Shown: positions 7,265 to 16,560 of the stretch, piece by piece
Layout of the letters: each line of letters opens with the position of its first letter
How positions within the stretch are numbered: the stretch's first letter is position 1
Notes under the pieces: model-generated
What the model was told of the DNA's origin: nothing
The model's database searches: none
Seen by the model: the letters and a program-made list of their open reading frames with translations, nothing else
Program-made: the position numbers and the translations under genes
Assembly (NCBI GenBank): GCA_002731275.1
Contig: PCBK01000095.1
Location: 1-48,359, forward strand
Direction of reading: 5' to 3'
Source: Deltaproteobacteria bacterium
GTDB taxonomy: Bacteria; Myxococcota_C; UBA6777
DNA: 48,359 nt

Positions 7265-9877
7265 ATGATGCATGTCAAGCGTGCGAATTGGATGCGTTTG
7301 TTATTACTTTGTGTTGCAATTTTATGTTTTGGAACGTTTGAGCAAGCGTGTTATCACACCGATGAGTCGCCGGAAAAAGCGAATATCGGCCAACAAGCGA
7401 ACGCGATTATCAACGGCGCGCCTGACCTCGATCAGCCGGCGATCGGTGCGCTCGTCATTAAAGGACAAGGGCACTTTTGTACGGGGACTTTGATCACCCT
7501 TCAGCTCGTCGTAACGGCTGCACACTGTGTAGATGCGGTGAATCGATATGGGATGTCCAATGTGCAATTCCGTGTCGACTTCAAAGATCCCAACAAAAAG
7601 TTTGTCAGCGATCACTACGACTTGCTCCAGGTCGCCAAGCACCCCAAATATACTTCAGGTAGTGGCGCGGACTATGACATCGCGGTGTTGGTCCTCAAGA
7701 CAAAAGCCAAAAACGTCACCACGATCCCCATCAACAGAGTCGCGATGGACCCCAAATGGGTTGGTACAACAGTTCGGGTAGTCGGATACGGACAAATCCA
7801 AACCCAACCTCAACCCAAGTCTGCTGACCAAAAATACGGTGCAGACATCCCACTGTACCAAATCAACAATCGCTCCTTTATCCACTACGACGACAAGACA
7901 CCTGTTGCCCAAAGAAAAAGCGCCTGCCACGGTGACTCAGGTGGCCCCTCGCTTTACAAAGTCAACGGCAAACTCCGCGTCCTTGGCGTCACATCCATCG
8001 CCTACCGTGCCACAGGAGCAGGAAACGGCCAGACACTCTGCGACGGCGGCGCGGTCTCAACACGTACAGACACAGCGCTCGACTTCTTGCGAACATTCCT
8101 CCTGCGTTATGGCGATGGACCTGAGCCTTGTGCAGTCGACAGTGAATGTGCGCCTTGTGGCACTTGTGATACACAAAAGAAAGTGTGTGCTCCCAAACTC
8201 GTCCCCGAAGAAAAAACCACCTGTCAGCCCTGTAAAAGTGATGCGGACTGTGGTGGTGGTGTTTGTCATCGTTTCAGTACAGGATTCCGTTGTTTGCAGC
8301 CCTGCACCACAGACACCTGCTGTCCCAATGGCAGCGCTTGCGCAACAGTCGGAACGAGCAAAACGACACAAGCCTGTGTTCCTCTTGATGGCGTATGCCC
8401 TGACGTCAAATGTACCGCAGACACAGACTGTGGACCTGGCGAGACATGCAAAAACAGTGTCTGCACAGTTGAACCTCCCAAACCAATCGCCCAACTCTGT
8501 CAACCTTGCCACACAAGCGAGCAATGTGGTGCAGGCAATTACTGCTATGAAGGCTCCAGTCCTCTCGGCTATTGTGTACAGGCTTGCAGTCTCGGACAAT
8601 TTTGTCCCAAAGGCTTTAGCTGCCAACAAATCGCCGCAGGTATCGAGCAATGCATTCCAACAAGCGGTTGCTTCGTCTCTTGTGATGCCAACACGACATG
8701 CCCCACAGGTTCAAGTTGCCAGTCAGGGATCTGCAAACACGACACAGGCGCCAAAGAAGGCGAATCCTGCAACAAAGAAGTCACTTGTGAACAAGGACTC
8801 GAATGTGTGAGTGACGGGACTGTCGGTCGTTGTGCAAGAGCTTGCGGTGCAGGACCCGGTGAAGCAGGTTCTCCTTGTGACAACGGCAAGTGTAACGCAG
8901 GTCTGCGCTGTATCAACTTTGGCGGCGGATATACAGCCTGTCTCGAAGTATGTACTGGACAATGTGGTGCCGCAGGTGGGATTTGTAGCCAACTCGGCCG
9001 TTCACTGCGAGCTTGCATGTGTCAAAGTGACTCAGACTGTGCGAGTGGATACAGCTGTAACCGCTCTGGTTTCGGATTCTACGGAGCTTGTGCACCCGCT
9101 CCAAAAGCTGGCTCCTGTCACCCCAGCCTGACCTGTCGTGACATCGCGACCCGAGGTAACTACTGTTTGCCCCCAGAAAACCAGGGAGAACAAACAGCTG
9201 GAAGCCAGTGCTCTTATCACACAACCTGTCGCAATGGACTCACCTGCCTCGCGATCGCACAAGATCAACCCGCTGTCTGCTTGGAATCTTGTGGAGGCCC
9301 CGGTTCCTTCTGTAGTCAGGGTGGACAATGTACACAACTCGGACGTAGCTCCTACTTCTGTATGTGCTCAACCAACCAACAATGTCCAGATGGCACTTAC
9401 TGCCACGAGCTCGTACAAAGTGGCGGAACAACTTACGGAACCTGCCGCGCGACCAAGGATCTGAAGTGTACCAAAGACTACCAATGTCCCGCTGAGTACT
9501 CCTGTCAGTCAGGTGTGTGTGTGTTTGATACAACCAAAAAACGCAAGCCCTACCCCAAGTTTGTCCCCCCAGACGGGTCAACCAACACAGAGCCTGCAAC
9601 CGAACCTTCTGTTGAACCCGTCAAAGACGCAAGTGTACAACCGGAGCCTACAATAGAACCCCAGCCAGAGGTCAAAGTAGAACCCCAACCAGAGGCCAAA
9701 GCTGAACCCAAACCAGAGGCCAAAGCCGATACCAAAGGCGCAAGTGACCTAGACGTCACACTCTCTGGCGGCTGCCAAGGTTGTAACACCCAACAAGGTC
9801 AGGCGCCCTCAGCTCCTTGGCCCATGATGTTGATGATGGTGTTTGGATTGTTTGCGATCACACGCCGAAAACGATAA
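7265..9877 (+). CDS. Secreted trypsin-like serine protease with Cys-rich modules and a MYXO-CTERM-like anchor
   Basis: Exported 870-residue protein. A signal peptide (about residues 1-30) is followed by an S1-family protease domain with catalytic His87 (TAAHC), Asp138 (DYDIAVL) and Ser225 (CHGDSGGP), so it is probably active. Residues about 275-760 are a long series of Cys-rich modules (patterns such as CxxDxDC and CxxGxxC) resembling disulfide-bonded repeats of myxobacterial surface proteins. A Pro/Glu/Lys-rich linker follows. The C-terminus has GGCQGC (Cys837, Cys840), a hydrophobic stretch (about 852-866) and RRKR, which matches the MYXO-CTERM sorting layout (Cys motif, membrane span, Arg cluster). 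It is likely exported, processed and displayed at the surface. AAGGAG supports the start. Substrate unknown. Confidence 0.93.
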   Translation: MMHVKRANWMRLLLLCVAILCFGTFEQACYHTDESPEKANIGQQANAIINGAPDLDQPAIGALVIKGQGHFCTGTLITLQLVVTAAHCVDAVNRYGMSNVQFRVDFKDPNKKFVSDHYDLLQVAKHPKYTSGSGADYDIAVLVLKTKAKNVTTIPINRVAMDPKWVGTTVRVVGYGQIQTQPQPKSADQKYGADIPLYQINNRSFIHYDDKTPVAQRKSACHGDSGGPSLYKVNGKLRVLGVTSIAYRATGAGNGQTLCDGGAVSTRTDTALDFLRTFLLRYGDGPEPCAVDSECAPCGTCDTQKKVCAPKLVPEEKTTCQPCKSDADCGGGVCHRFSTGFRCLQPCTTDTCCPNGSACATVGTSKTTQACVPLDGVCPDVKCTADTDCGPGETCKNSVCTVEPPKPIAQLCQPCHTSEQCGAGNYCYEGSSPLGYCVQACSLGQFCPKGFSCQQIAAGIEQCIPTSGCFVSCDANTTCPTGSSCQSGICKHDTGAKEGESCNKEVTCEQGLECVSDGTVGRCARACGAGPGEAGSPCDNGKCNAGLRCINFGGGYTACLEVCTGQCGAAGGICSQLGRSLRACMCQSDSDCASGYSCNRSGFGFYGACAPAPKAGSCHPSLTCRDIATRGNYCLPPENQGEQTAGSQCSYHTTCRNGLTCLAIAQDQPAVCLESCGGPGSFCSQGGQCTQLGRSSYFCMCSTNQQCPDGTYCHELVQSGGTTYGTCRATKDLKCTKDYQCPAEYSCQSGVCVFDTTKKRKPYPKFVPPDGSTNTEPATEPSVEPVKDASVQPEPTIEPQPEVKVEPQPEAKAEPKPEAKADTKGASDLDVTLSGGCQGCNTQQGQAPSAPWPMMLMMVFGLFAITRRKR

Positions 9878-9913
9878 CGCCCCTCACTCTCCCTCTTCTC
9901 CTCCAATCAAGAC

Positions 9914-11098
9914 CTACCAACGACCCGAAGCCAATGGGATCTGAAGTCCAAGAGTCATCTGCCCATTCCGATCTCTTGTCGGTGCCGCTGAAGGCAAAGG
10001 CATGTTCAGCGACCACTCACCTTTGCGATAAGACAACAAGCTGAAACTTGTGTGGGTTCTTTTTGCAGCGCGCATATTCCTCGTGAAGAAGATCGTCAGC
10101 CCCATCCCTGCAGCCGCACCGAGCAACGCTGCGGTGACATAAGGTGTCGCTGTAGCTGGTGAGCCGAGCAACGCAAGCCCCGCACCAAGTGCGCCCCCGA
10201 CGACACCACCGAGGTTGATAAAGATACTGCGACTGCGCGAAAAGTTGATCACTGGGTGCAAAAAGATCCCGGCCAACAAGCCTATATTGGTTGTCGCCAA
10301 CAACGCAGAGAGTACGTTCTCAAATGACAAATTGACCTGCTGGTCAAGCATGATCATCGTGATCGCCCCGGTCACACCTCCCATCCACAACCCCAAAGAG
10401 CTCGCGAACGTCACAACATCAATAGAAGGCTTTTTAAAAACGCCGATCAACGCACCTGCGGCGTAGCCCAACACACCGCCAACAATCCCGAGACGCAACG
10501 GAATGATTCCACCCAACTGTGCGATCCCAGAAATCGCAAATGCGTTCCATGTCCCCCACACCGTTCCAATCGTAATGCTCGAAGCCTGCCCTGGCGTAAT
10601 CGCCCATCGCGAAGAGCCAAGTAGCGATCCAACAAGTCCTGCCGCAGTAAACCCTACAATGGACAATCCAAAGACCACCGGAGAGCTTGCCTCAAAGGCA
10701 GCAGGGATCGCGATCCCAAGCCCTACACCGAACAAACTAGAGGTTGAAACAAACTCGATTCTTCCGCCGGCATCAAAACGCGAGATCTTTTTCCAGGCTT
10801 TCAACAGACGTCCCGCTTCCAGCGCAGCTGCTGTTTGGCGGTAATCTTTTAGGATCATATTCAGGTAACGTTTGGCCGTGTCGATATGATTCTTGTCAAA
10901 GAAATCTTTTGCCGAACGAAGCAGTGCCTTGGAGACGTAGTGTGCACAGACTCCTTCACAAGCCTTCCCTTCGAAAGCTTCGTTATCAAACGAACCAGGT
11001 GCGCTCTTTGTCTCCTCGGACTTCTCTTCCGCAAATGCAACACCAGCCACAAGCGACATCAGAATAAACAACACGACAACTCGACATCCAATCAACAT
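9914..11098 (-). CDS. Glycine/alanine-rich multi-span membrane protein with signal peptide
   Basis: Predicted 394-residue protein of unknown family. It begins with a signal peptide (VVVLFILMSLVAGVAFA). A Cys-containing helical segment (about residues 40-110, perhaps one or two TPR-like helices) follows, then many short Gly/Ala-rich hydrophobic segments over about residues 115-335, as in multi-pass membrane proteins. The C-terminal 60 residues are soluble and end GLQIPLASGRW. The ATG at 11098 has GGAG seven bases upstream; the longer form from 11137 lacks such a site and would bury the signal peptide. It converges with the protease gene. No function is assigned. Confidence 0.85.
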   Translation of the reverse strand: MLIGCRVVVLFILMSLVAGVAFAEEKSEETKSAPGSFDNEAFEGKACEGVCAHYVSKALLRSAKDFFDKNHIDTAKRYLNMILKDYRQTAAALEAGRLLKAWKKISRFDAGGRIEFVSTSSLFGVGLGIAIPAAFEASSPVVFGLSIVGFTAAGLVGSLLGSSRWAITPGQASSITIGTVWGTWNAFAISGIAQLGGIIPLRLGIVGGVLGYAAGALIGVFKKPSIDVVTFASSLGLWMGGVTGAITMIMLDQQVNLSFENVLSALLATTNIGLLAGIFLHPVINFSRSRSIFINLGGVVGGALGAGLALLGSPATATPYVTAALLGAAAGMGLTIFFTRNMRAAKRTHTSFSLLSYRKGEWSLNMPLPSAAPTRDRNGQMTLGLQIPLASGRW

Positions 11099-11234
11099 AT
11101 GCCTTCTCCGATCAAGTGATGAGGTGACGGGCTTCAAAAAAAGTCACCACGATCTTTTTGTTTTTGAGTTCCATACAACAAAAGTAAAAACTTTTCGCAC
11201 AAAACACCTTGACTTGTATCAACCAATACAACAA

Positions 11235-14200
11235 TCAACGCTCGACAAATCGCACACCTCGTTCTTCAACCCAGCCGCGTTTTCCGTCCTTTGTCTTTAT
11301 AAAGACTACGGAATTTGCCTTGCGAAGGTTTTGAAATTGTTCGGGAATCGAGAAGCGCACCACACAGACCTTGCCACGCAGCTTGAGAGAAAAACGTCCT
11401 CCACCGAGCGACAACGCAGCACGCCCTCGACGAACACGCTCGCGGTGACCTCGCTCACAAAGAGGTCGCATCGAGCGCTTTGTCCTGTACAGGCGCGGCT
11501 GTTTGGAAAACACACGCAGACGAAGCGCCTGTGTGCCCCTCTTCAGCCACCCGAGGGGGTGAAAAAACAATGGCTCCTTCCACAGACGCACACGACGTGT
11601 GAGGATGATCTGTTTACGTTGTCTCCACCGTGCATACCGCTGCGCTCCGAGTAGAGTTTGTAAGGCCCTCCTCGCCACCGCACGTACGCGCCAGACGTGA
11701 TCTTTTGAGAGCCTCTTGAGTGTCTCGATAACCGTTGTCCCACCAAGCTGCTGAAGACCTTTGATCGCAAGAAGACACACCTCAACATCCGTATCATCCG
11801 CGCGCTGTATGAGATAAGGCAACGCACGTTTATCTTTCAGACGCAGAAAGATCTCCATGAGCAGCCGTCGCACTCTCACATCATGCGATGCCAGTAGTGG
11901 ATAGATAGAAGACAACAAGGACCTGTCCACCCGACGAGAGAGAAGCAACGCGGCAGTTCGACGGTACTGACGGTTTGGATGCTTCGCGAGACGCAGCAAT
12001 GTCTCAAAGACGCGCCTCTTATGACGCTGCTTCAACGCCCTGACGGCCTGCAAACGGACTCTGACCTCGGGGTCACGTAAACCCATCAGCAGGATCTTGT
12101 TGGCCTTCTTATTGCTTTGGTGGGCGAGGGCTTCCATCACCTCTTTGCGCACCCGCCAATGTCCATCTTTCCAAAGACCACGAAGACGTCGGCGAATCTT
12201 CTTGTCTGCAATGCGACTGAGCGCACGTATCGACCAACAGCGCACATCGACATCTTTGTCTTTGAGTGTCTGTTGTAACGCGATGAGAGCGTCTTTTCCA
12301 CCAAGCCGACCGAGGCTTCGTATGGCGAGTTTTTTCACACGCCAGTTCTTGTCCTTGGTGGCCAAAATCAAGGCCCGAAGAACATATGCGCCGCCAATTT
12401 TTTCGAGGACTTCAGCCGCGTGCTCTCGAACCTTCCAGTCTCGATCTCCAAGCGACAAGAGCAACTCATGTACAACGGCGTTCCCCCCTATCTTCCCGAG
12501 CGCTCCAACAGTCCAATAGCGGATCTCTGGATCTGTATCAGTGAGCATCTGACTCATCGCGACAGAGGCCTTCTCCTCTTTGAGCATCGCGAGAGACGTA
12601 AGCGCTTGCTTGCGGACTTGTTTGTGTGGATCTCGAAGTGCACGGATCAAAACGGAGAGCGCACGAGTTGCTCGAAGTGTACCAAGCAGGCTCGCTGCGA
12701 GCTGACGTGTTTGCCATGTCTTGGAAGACATCATGCGGATCAAACCCTTAATAGTGCGCTTGCCCTTGATCTTTTCGAGCGCCCCAAGCGCCTGCTTCCG
12801 CACCCCCTCATGAGGATCCTCCAACGCACGAAGGAGTGGGACAAGAGCCCTCTTCGAGGGTTGTTGTGCGAGGCCTTCAGCCGCATGCTCTCGGTTCTCT
12901 GAGGAGCGATCACGTAGCGCCTTGAGTAACCCGGCAAGCCCCCTAGGATGTTTGAGTTTGATGAGCGCGCTGATGACCCAGTATCTCACTGTAGGATGTG
13001 GATCATCTAATTGTTTCAAGAGGATAGAGAGGCTCTTTCGCTGCTTGAGTTCACCGATGAGTGTGATCACTTGCTTGCGTACACGCCAGTCCTTGTCATG
13101 GCACATACGATGAAGGATAGGGAGCGCTTTTTGACCTCGAAGTTTGCGCAAAACGCTCGCAGCCCAAGCGCGGATATTGGGGTCTTGGTCAGTAAGGGTT
13201 TGTAAGATCGCAGGGAGTGCTTTTGTGCTGCCGATATCTTTGAGGGCTGTGAGTACAGCCCGTCGGACCTTCCAGTCTTTGTCTTGTGAAGCCTTGATGA
13301 GGGGAACAACGGCGTCGACTTTCCCAATACGGCCGAGCGCCTCGGCTGCTTGCTCGCGAACTTTCCAGTCTCGATCAGTGAGGGCCATACACAGAGCACG
13401 TACAGCGCGCTCATCCCCGAGCTGTCCGAGCGCTCTCGCTGCACTGTGGCGGATACGCCAATTGCGATCTTTGAGGCGCTGTATCAAGCCTGGAACAGCG
13501 CGCTTGTCACCGATGTTTTCGAGCGCAATAACGACCCCAGCCCGGATCAAAGCGCGCGTATCTTCAAGACGCTGTATCAACGCAGGGAGGGCTCTTTTGT
13601 CCTTCATCTTTCCGAGACGCTCCGCGCTCTCAAAGCGCACCCCAGGGTGTGTATCTCGAAGCGCCAAAATTAACGTCGAGATCGCGTGCTTTCCGCCGAT
13701 CTGTGCGATGGCTTTCACGACCTGCTTTCTCACCCGCCAATGCTTGTCCTTGAGTGCCATGATCAAGACCGCGAGCGCACGCGGTGCACGGAGACGCCCC
13801 AGCGCCTGTGCCGCATGCTCTCGACTTTTTGGGTGTTTGCCTTGGAGCATGTGCATCAACGCAGGGACCGCCTCTGTTTGACCTGTCGACGCGAGCAGCT
13901 CAGCCGCGAGCTTCCTCACACGCCAGTTGCGGTGACGTAGCAACCGGATCAATCCTCTCGTCAACGCTTTTCCCTGGCGACGCGTCAACACCTCTGCAGC
14001 GTTCTCCCGGGTGGTCGCGTCGCGACTTTGCAAACACGCGAGGAGCACTTGCGTCACTTTTTTGCGATTGATCTTCTGAAAGATATCCACCGTGTACTCA
14101 TGCATTTCCCATGAATATGAGCGCATCACAGTGCGCAACAGCGGGAACGCATGCTCCCCTCCCCAATTGGCCAGTCGTAAGATCTCTTTTCGGTGGGCCT

Positions 14201-14372
14201 GTGAATCCCCCGGCTTGCGCTTGTGAAAGCGTTCCAAAGCTCGCGAAAACTTCGTCAATTGTAGTGGGTGACGAGTGTAAGTCTTCGCGGCCCAAACATT
14301 TACATGAGAGGTACACATCCACAGGAAAAAGAGACCACCCACTCGCCACACAACCGATGCACGCCCAAGCAT
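11235..14372 (-). CDS. Exported giant HEAT-repeat (PBS-lyase-type) protein
   Basis: Protein of 1045 residues with a signal peptide (VVWRVGGLFFLWMC...VWA). The rest is mostly tandem HEAT repeats of about 31 residues, over two dozen, with the consensus xxALPxLIxALxDxxxxVRxxAAxALGxIG. Such solenoids bind proteins; this one is predicted to be extracytoplasmic. After the solenoid, about 150 C-terminal residues are basic and end in a possible SH3-like segment (VVFIKTKDGKRGWVEERGV). The ATG at 14372 follows GAGGGGGG closely; the in-frame TTG at 14387 overlaps that site and is rejected. It lies a few bases after a second HEAT gene on the same strand, so the two form an operon. Partner unknown. Confidence 0.92.
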   Translation of the reverse strand: MLGRASVVWRVGGLFFLWMCTSHVNVWAAKTYTRHPLQLTKFSRALERFHKRKPGDSQAHRKEILRLANWGGEHAFPLLRTVMRSYSWEMHEYTVDIFQKINRKKVTQVLLACLQSRDATTRENAAEVLTRRQGKALTRGLIRLLRHRNWRVRKLAAELLASTGQTEAVPALMHMLQGKHPKSREHAAQALGRLRAPRALAVLIMALKDKHWRVRKQVVKAIAQIGGKHAISTLILALRDTHPGVRFESAERLGKMKDKRALPALIQRLEDTRALIRAGVVIALENIGDKRAVPGLIQRLKDRNWRIRHSAARALGQLGDERAVRALCMALTDRDWKVREQAAEALGRIGKVDAVVPLIKASQDKDWKVRRAVLTALKDIGSTKALPAILQTLTDQDPNIRAWAASVLRKLRGQKALPILHRMCHDKDWRVRKQVITLIGELKQRKSLSILLKQLDDPHPTVRYWVISALIKLKHPRGLAGLLKALRDRSSENREHAAEGLAQQPSKRALVPLLRALEDPHEGVRKQALGALEKIKGKRTIKGLIRMMSSKTWQTRQLAASLLGTLRATRALSVLIRALRDPHKQVRKQALTSLAMLKEEKASVAMSQMLTDTDPEIRYWTVGALGKIGGNAVVHELLLSLGDRDWKVREHAAEVLEKIGGAYVLRALILATKDKNWRVKKLAIRSLGRLGGKDALIALQQTLKDKDVDVRCWSIRALSRIADKKIRRRLRGLWKDGHWRVRKEVMEALAHQSNKKANKILLMGLRDPEVRVRLQAVRALKQRHKRRVFETLLRLAKHPNRQYRRTAALLLSRRVDRSLLSSIYPLLASHDVRVRRLLMEIFLRLKDKRALPYLIQRADDTDVEVCLLAIKGLQQLGGTTVIETLKRLSKDHVWRVRAVARRALQTLLGAQRYARWRQRKQIILTRRVRLWKEPLFFHPLGWLKRGTQALRLRVFSKQPRLYRTKRSMRPLCERGHRERVRRGRAALSLGGGRFSLKLRGKVCVVRFSIPEQFQNLRKANSVVFIKTKDGKRGWVEERGVRFVER

Positions 14373-14390
14373 AACAACCCCCCTCAAATG

Positions 14391-15569
14391 TTATCGTTTC
14401 TCTCGTAAAATTAGCTTCGCAGCGGTACGCACCTGTAAAACAGGATCGCGGAGCGCTCGCTTCAAGAGTGTATGCGCAGTCCGTTTATCAAGTGCACGAC
14501 ACGCGAGCACAAAGTGTTGCCGGACATACGGACTCTTATCTTTGAAGATGGTGATCAGATAGGACAGCTCAGAAGGACCAGAGACCTTCACAATGGACGC
14601 GACGATCGCAGCCCTCACGACATCAGCGCGCTCTCTCTGAAGTGCTTTTTGAAGGATCATGAGGCTCTTGCGTCCTTGAAGTCGTCCCAATGCGCGGGCA
14701 GCTTCAACACGGACATAACGTCCTTTATCACCAAGAGCTCGCTGCAATCCTTTGTACGCAAGCGCCCCACCGAACGCTCCAAGTAAACGGGATGCGATCC
14801 GCCTGACCTTCTCTCGTTTATCTTGTAGCAACGCAATCACAGCCGGTACAGAACTCTCTCCCCCAAGTTGACGAACAGCCCTCTCCGCTTGAAAGCGCAC
14901 ACCCCATGTAGGATCTTGAAGCGCTTGTATCAACGCCGGAAGCGCTCTCTTCTCACGCGCACGCCAACACGCATAAGCCGCCGCCTTGCGCACCTCCATG
15001 TCCTGATCGCGCAGCATCTTCAAGAAGACACCCAACGAGGACTTGTCCCCCAACTCTCCGAGCGCCATCGCCGCACCAAGCCTCCCATGATACGTATCTT
15101 TTTGTAGGCGCTTTTGCAAAACAGCCCGCAAGGCTTGCCACTTCAACAAGCCGACTCCTTCGGCAGCTTGTCCACGAAGGAACCATGTATCTGCGCGCAA
15201 CATCTTCAACAAATACGTACGCAAAGCCTTCTTGTGGTTGCGATAGAGCGCAAACAAAGCCTCTCTTCGGACCACCTTAGAAGGGACATGAAGGCGTCCA
15301 AACAACGCCTCACGTGCCTTTGGATGTTTCACACCAGAGAGTGTGCGGATCGCCCCTAACTGCACCGCGACGTTCTCCGAAGAGAGCTTTCGCAGCAAAG
15401 CACCAACATCGACGACAAGACGAGTTGTTGGAGTCGTTGTAGCCTTCACACTTGGTGTACGTGTGGGGGTTTGCGCGTACACGTCCCCGCCGCTCATACA
15501 GGCGATGACACACATCACCCCTCCCAACCTCTTCCAGCACACCCGACCTCTGGTAAGTACTTGCTTCAT
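14391..15569 (-). CDS. Exported HEAT-repeat protein, first gene of the HEAT operon
   Basis: Protein of 392 residues. The N-terminus is a signal peptide ending VYAQ, or possibly an atypical lipoprotein signal around VIAC. A Thr/Pro-rich linker follows, then about ten HEAT/PBS-lyase-like repeats (LGRLQGRKSL, LRDxDxxVRxAAA and similar). The start has AAAGG about ten bases upstream. The stop codon is 18 bases before the start of the giant HEAT protein, implying co-transcription and a possible complex of the two solenoids. The repeats resemble those of the partner, so an old duplication is likely. No catalytic motif is visible. Confidence 0.9.
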   Translation of the reverse strand: MKQVLTRGRVCWKRLGGVMCVIACMSGGDVYAQTPTRTPSVKATTTPTTRLVVDVGALLRKLSSENVAVQLGAIRTLSGVKHPKAREALFGRLHVPSKVVRREALFALYRNHKKALRTYLLKMLRADTWFLRGQAAEGVGLLKWQALRAVLQKRLQKDTYHGRLGAAMALGELGDKSSLGVFLKMLRDQDMEVRKAAAYACWRAREKRALPALIQALQDPTWGVRFQAERAVRQLGGESSVPAVIALLQDKREKVRRIASRLLGAFGGALAYKGLQRALGDKGRYVRVEAARALGRLQGRKSLMILQKALQRERADVVRAAIVASIVKVSGPSELSYLITIFKDKSPYVRQHFVLACRALDKRTAHTLLKRALRDPVLQVRTAAKLILREKR

Positions 15570-15598
15570 CGAAATTTAACCTTTCGCTCTATGGAGAC

Positions 15599-15654
15599 GT
15601 ATTACGTTCAATCATCTGATACGAGATGTTGTAACAAACGATCAGACGTAATAC
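15599..15654. promoter_or_regulatory. Inverted repeat upstream of the HEAT operon
   Basis: GTATTACGT at 15599-15607 is perfectly complementary to ACGTAATAC at 15646-15654. CTGAT (15616-15620) and ATCAG (15641-15645) add inner pairs. It sits about 30-85 bases upstream of the first HEAT gene, where an operator or leader structure would lie. By-eye call. Confidence 0.35.
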
Positions 15655-15753
15655 AACCAGCATACAACGATATGCCCCTAGTAACGGAGGGGGAAGGAAA
15701 ACACAGGAGGTATTGGAGAGGAGTATATTGGGGGAGCAGAGAGGGTTGAAGCT

Positions 15754-16092
15754 TCACCTGTGGTGGACGAGTTGTCCACGTCGAGGAGCGTGGGTCCCCA
15801 TCACAGCGGCAAGCCCAGCGAGGGCATCCTTTAGTGTGGGTGCAGGTGGGAGCGTCTTAACCCTCTGCGTCCGCGCACGAGCAGCACAGACAGGCACAGA
15901 GTTGACACCAGAGAGGCCTGAATCGGGGCTTTTGTAAGAAAACGTCACACCAGCCCACATAAAGAGTGTAAACGCGACCAAACCAACCAGACGATTTTTT
16001 CCATACGAACTCATCACTGCCCTCCATCGTTTCAATGGCGACCTGCGCTGTCTCTTCGCGACATGCGAAAACACAGCCAGGATACGCGACAT
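15754..16092 (-). CDS. Small hypothetical protein with one membrane segment
   Basis: Possible 112-residue protein, basic at the N-terminus, with one hydrophobic stretch (LVGLVAFTLFMWAGVTF) and no recognised domain. Two starts are plausible. The ATG at 16092 has AAGGA about five bases upstream. The ATG at 16014 has GGAGG about six bases upstream and would give an 86-residue protein with an N-terminal signal anchor. An overlapping frame (15857-16267) runs through the same DNA and cannot be fully excluded. It may be a small exported or anchored protein; the C-terminus is Ala/Pro-rich. Low certainty. Confidence 0.4.
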   Translation of the reverse strand: MSRILAVFSHVAKRQRRSPLKRWRAVMSSYGKNRLVGLVAFTLFMWAGVTFSYKSPDSGLSGVNSVPVCAARARTQRVKTLPPAPTLKDALAGLAAVMGTHAPRRGQLVHHR

Positions 16093-16560
16093 GTTGTCCT
16101 TCGTTTGAGAGTAACTCTCTTTGCGACATCACGTCGTTTTTCAAGGCGTCATAAAGATAACGCGCTTGTGCATGTTGTTTGTTCATGTATAGACGTATGA
16201 GATACGAAAATGTTCTAACAAAATCCGGTCCTTCGGCCCTATCGAGGTAACTCGTCAAGATCAGCACAAAAGGGCACCAAAAAAGACGTTTTCCGCCTCA
16301 CAAATGGGCGACAAAGTAACGTCGGTGTTTCTTTGCTTTTGGGCCGGATGAGGCTTATCTTATAGGTGGAGAGGCAGCGCTTGTTGGCGCGATAGCCACT
16401 CGGAAACAAAGGTTTTTTCACACGAGCAAGAAACTTGATGTGAAAAAGTCTTTTTGTTACGATGACCTGCAAAACCAATGACCGCAACACAGAAAGGCAC
16501 TCATGGTGTGATATGTGCGAGATCGTTGGTGTCAGGCACATCACCACAAAGCGGAGGCCG
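16093..16560. other. Intergenic region upstream of the DacB-like gene, with candidate promoter
   Basis: No convincing gene. A plausible sigma-70 promoter for the downstream PBP gene is TTGATG (16435-16440), a 17-base spacer, and TACGAT (16458-16463), each matching four of six consensus positions. The frame at 15857-16267 on the minus strand has no recognisable domain or good start. Confidence 0.35.

Noticed and set aside
15857-16267. 136-codon minus-strand frame with a His/Cys cluster, considered as an anti-sigma zinc finger
   Set aside because: The spacing (HVAYPGCVFAC) does not match the HxxxCxxC zinc-finger pattern, the start is a poor GTG/TTG, and it overlaps a better small ORF.
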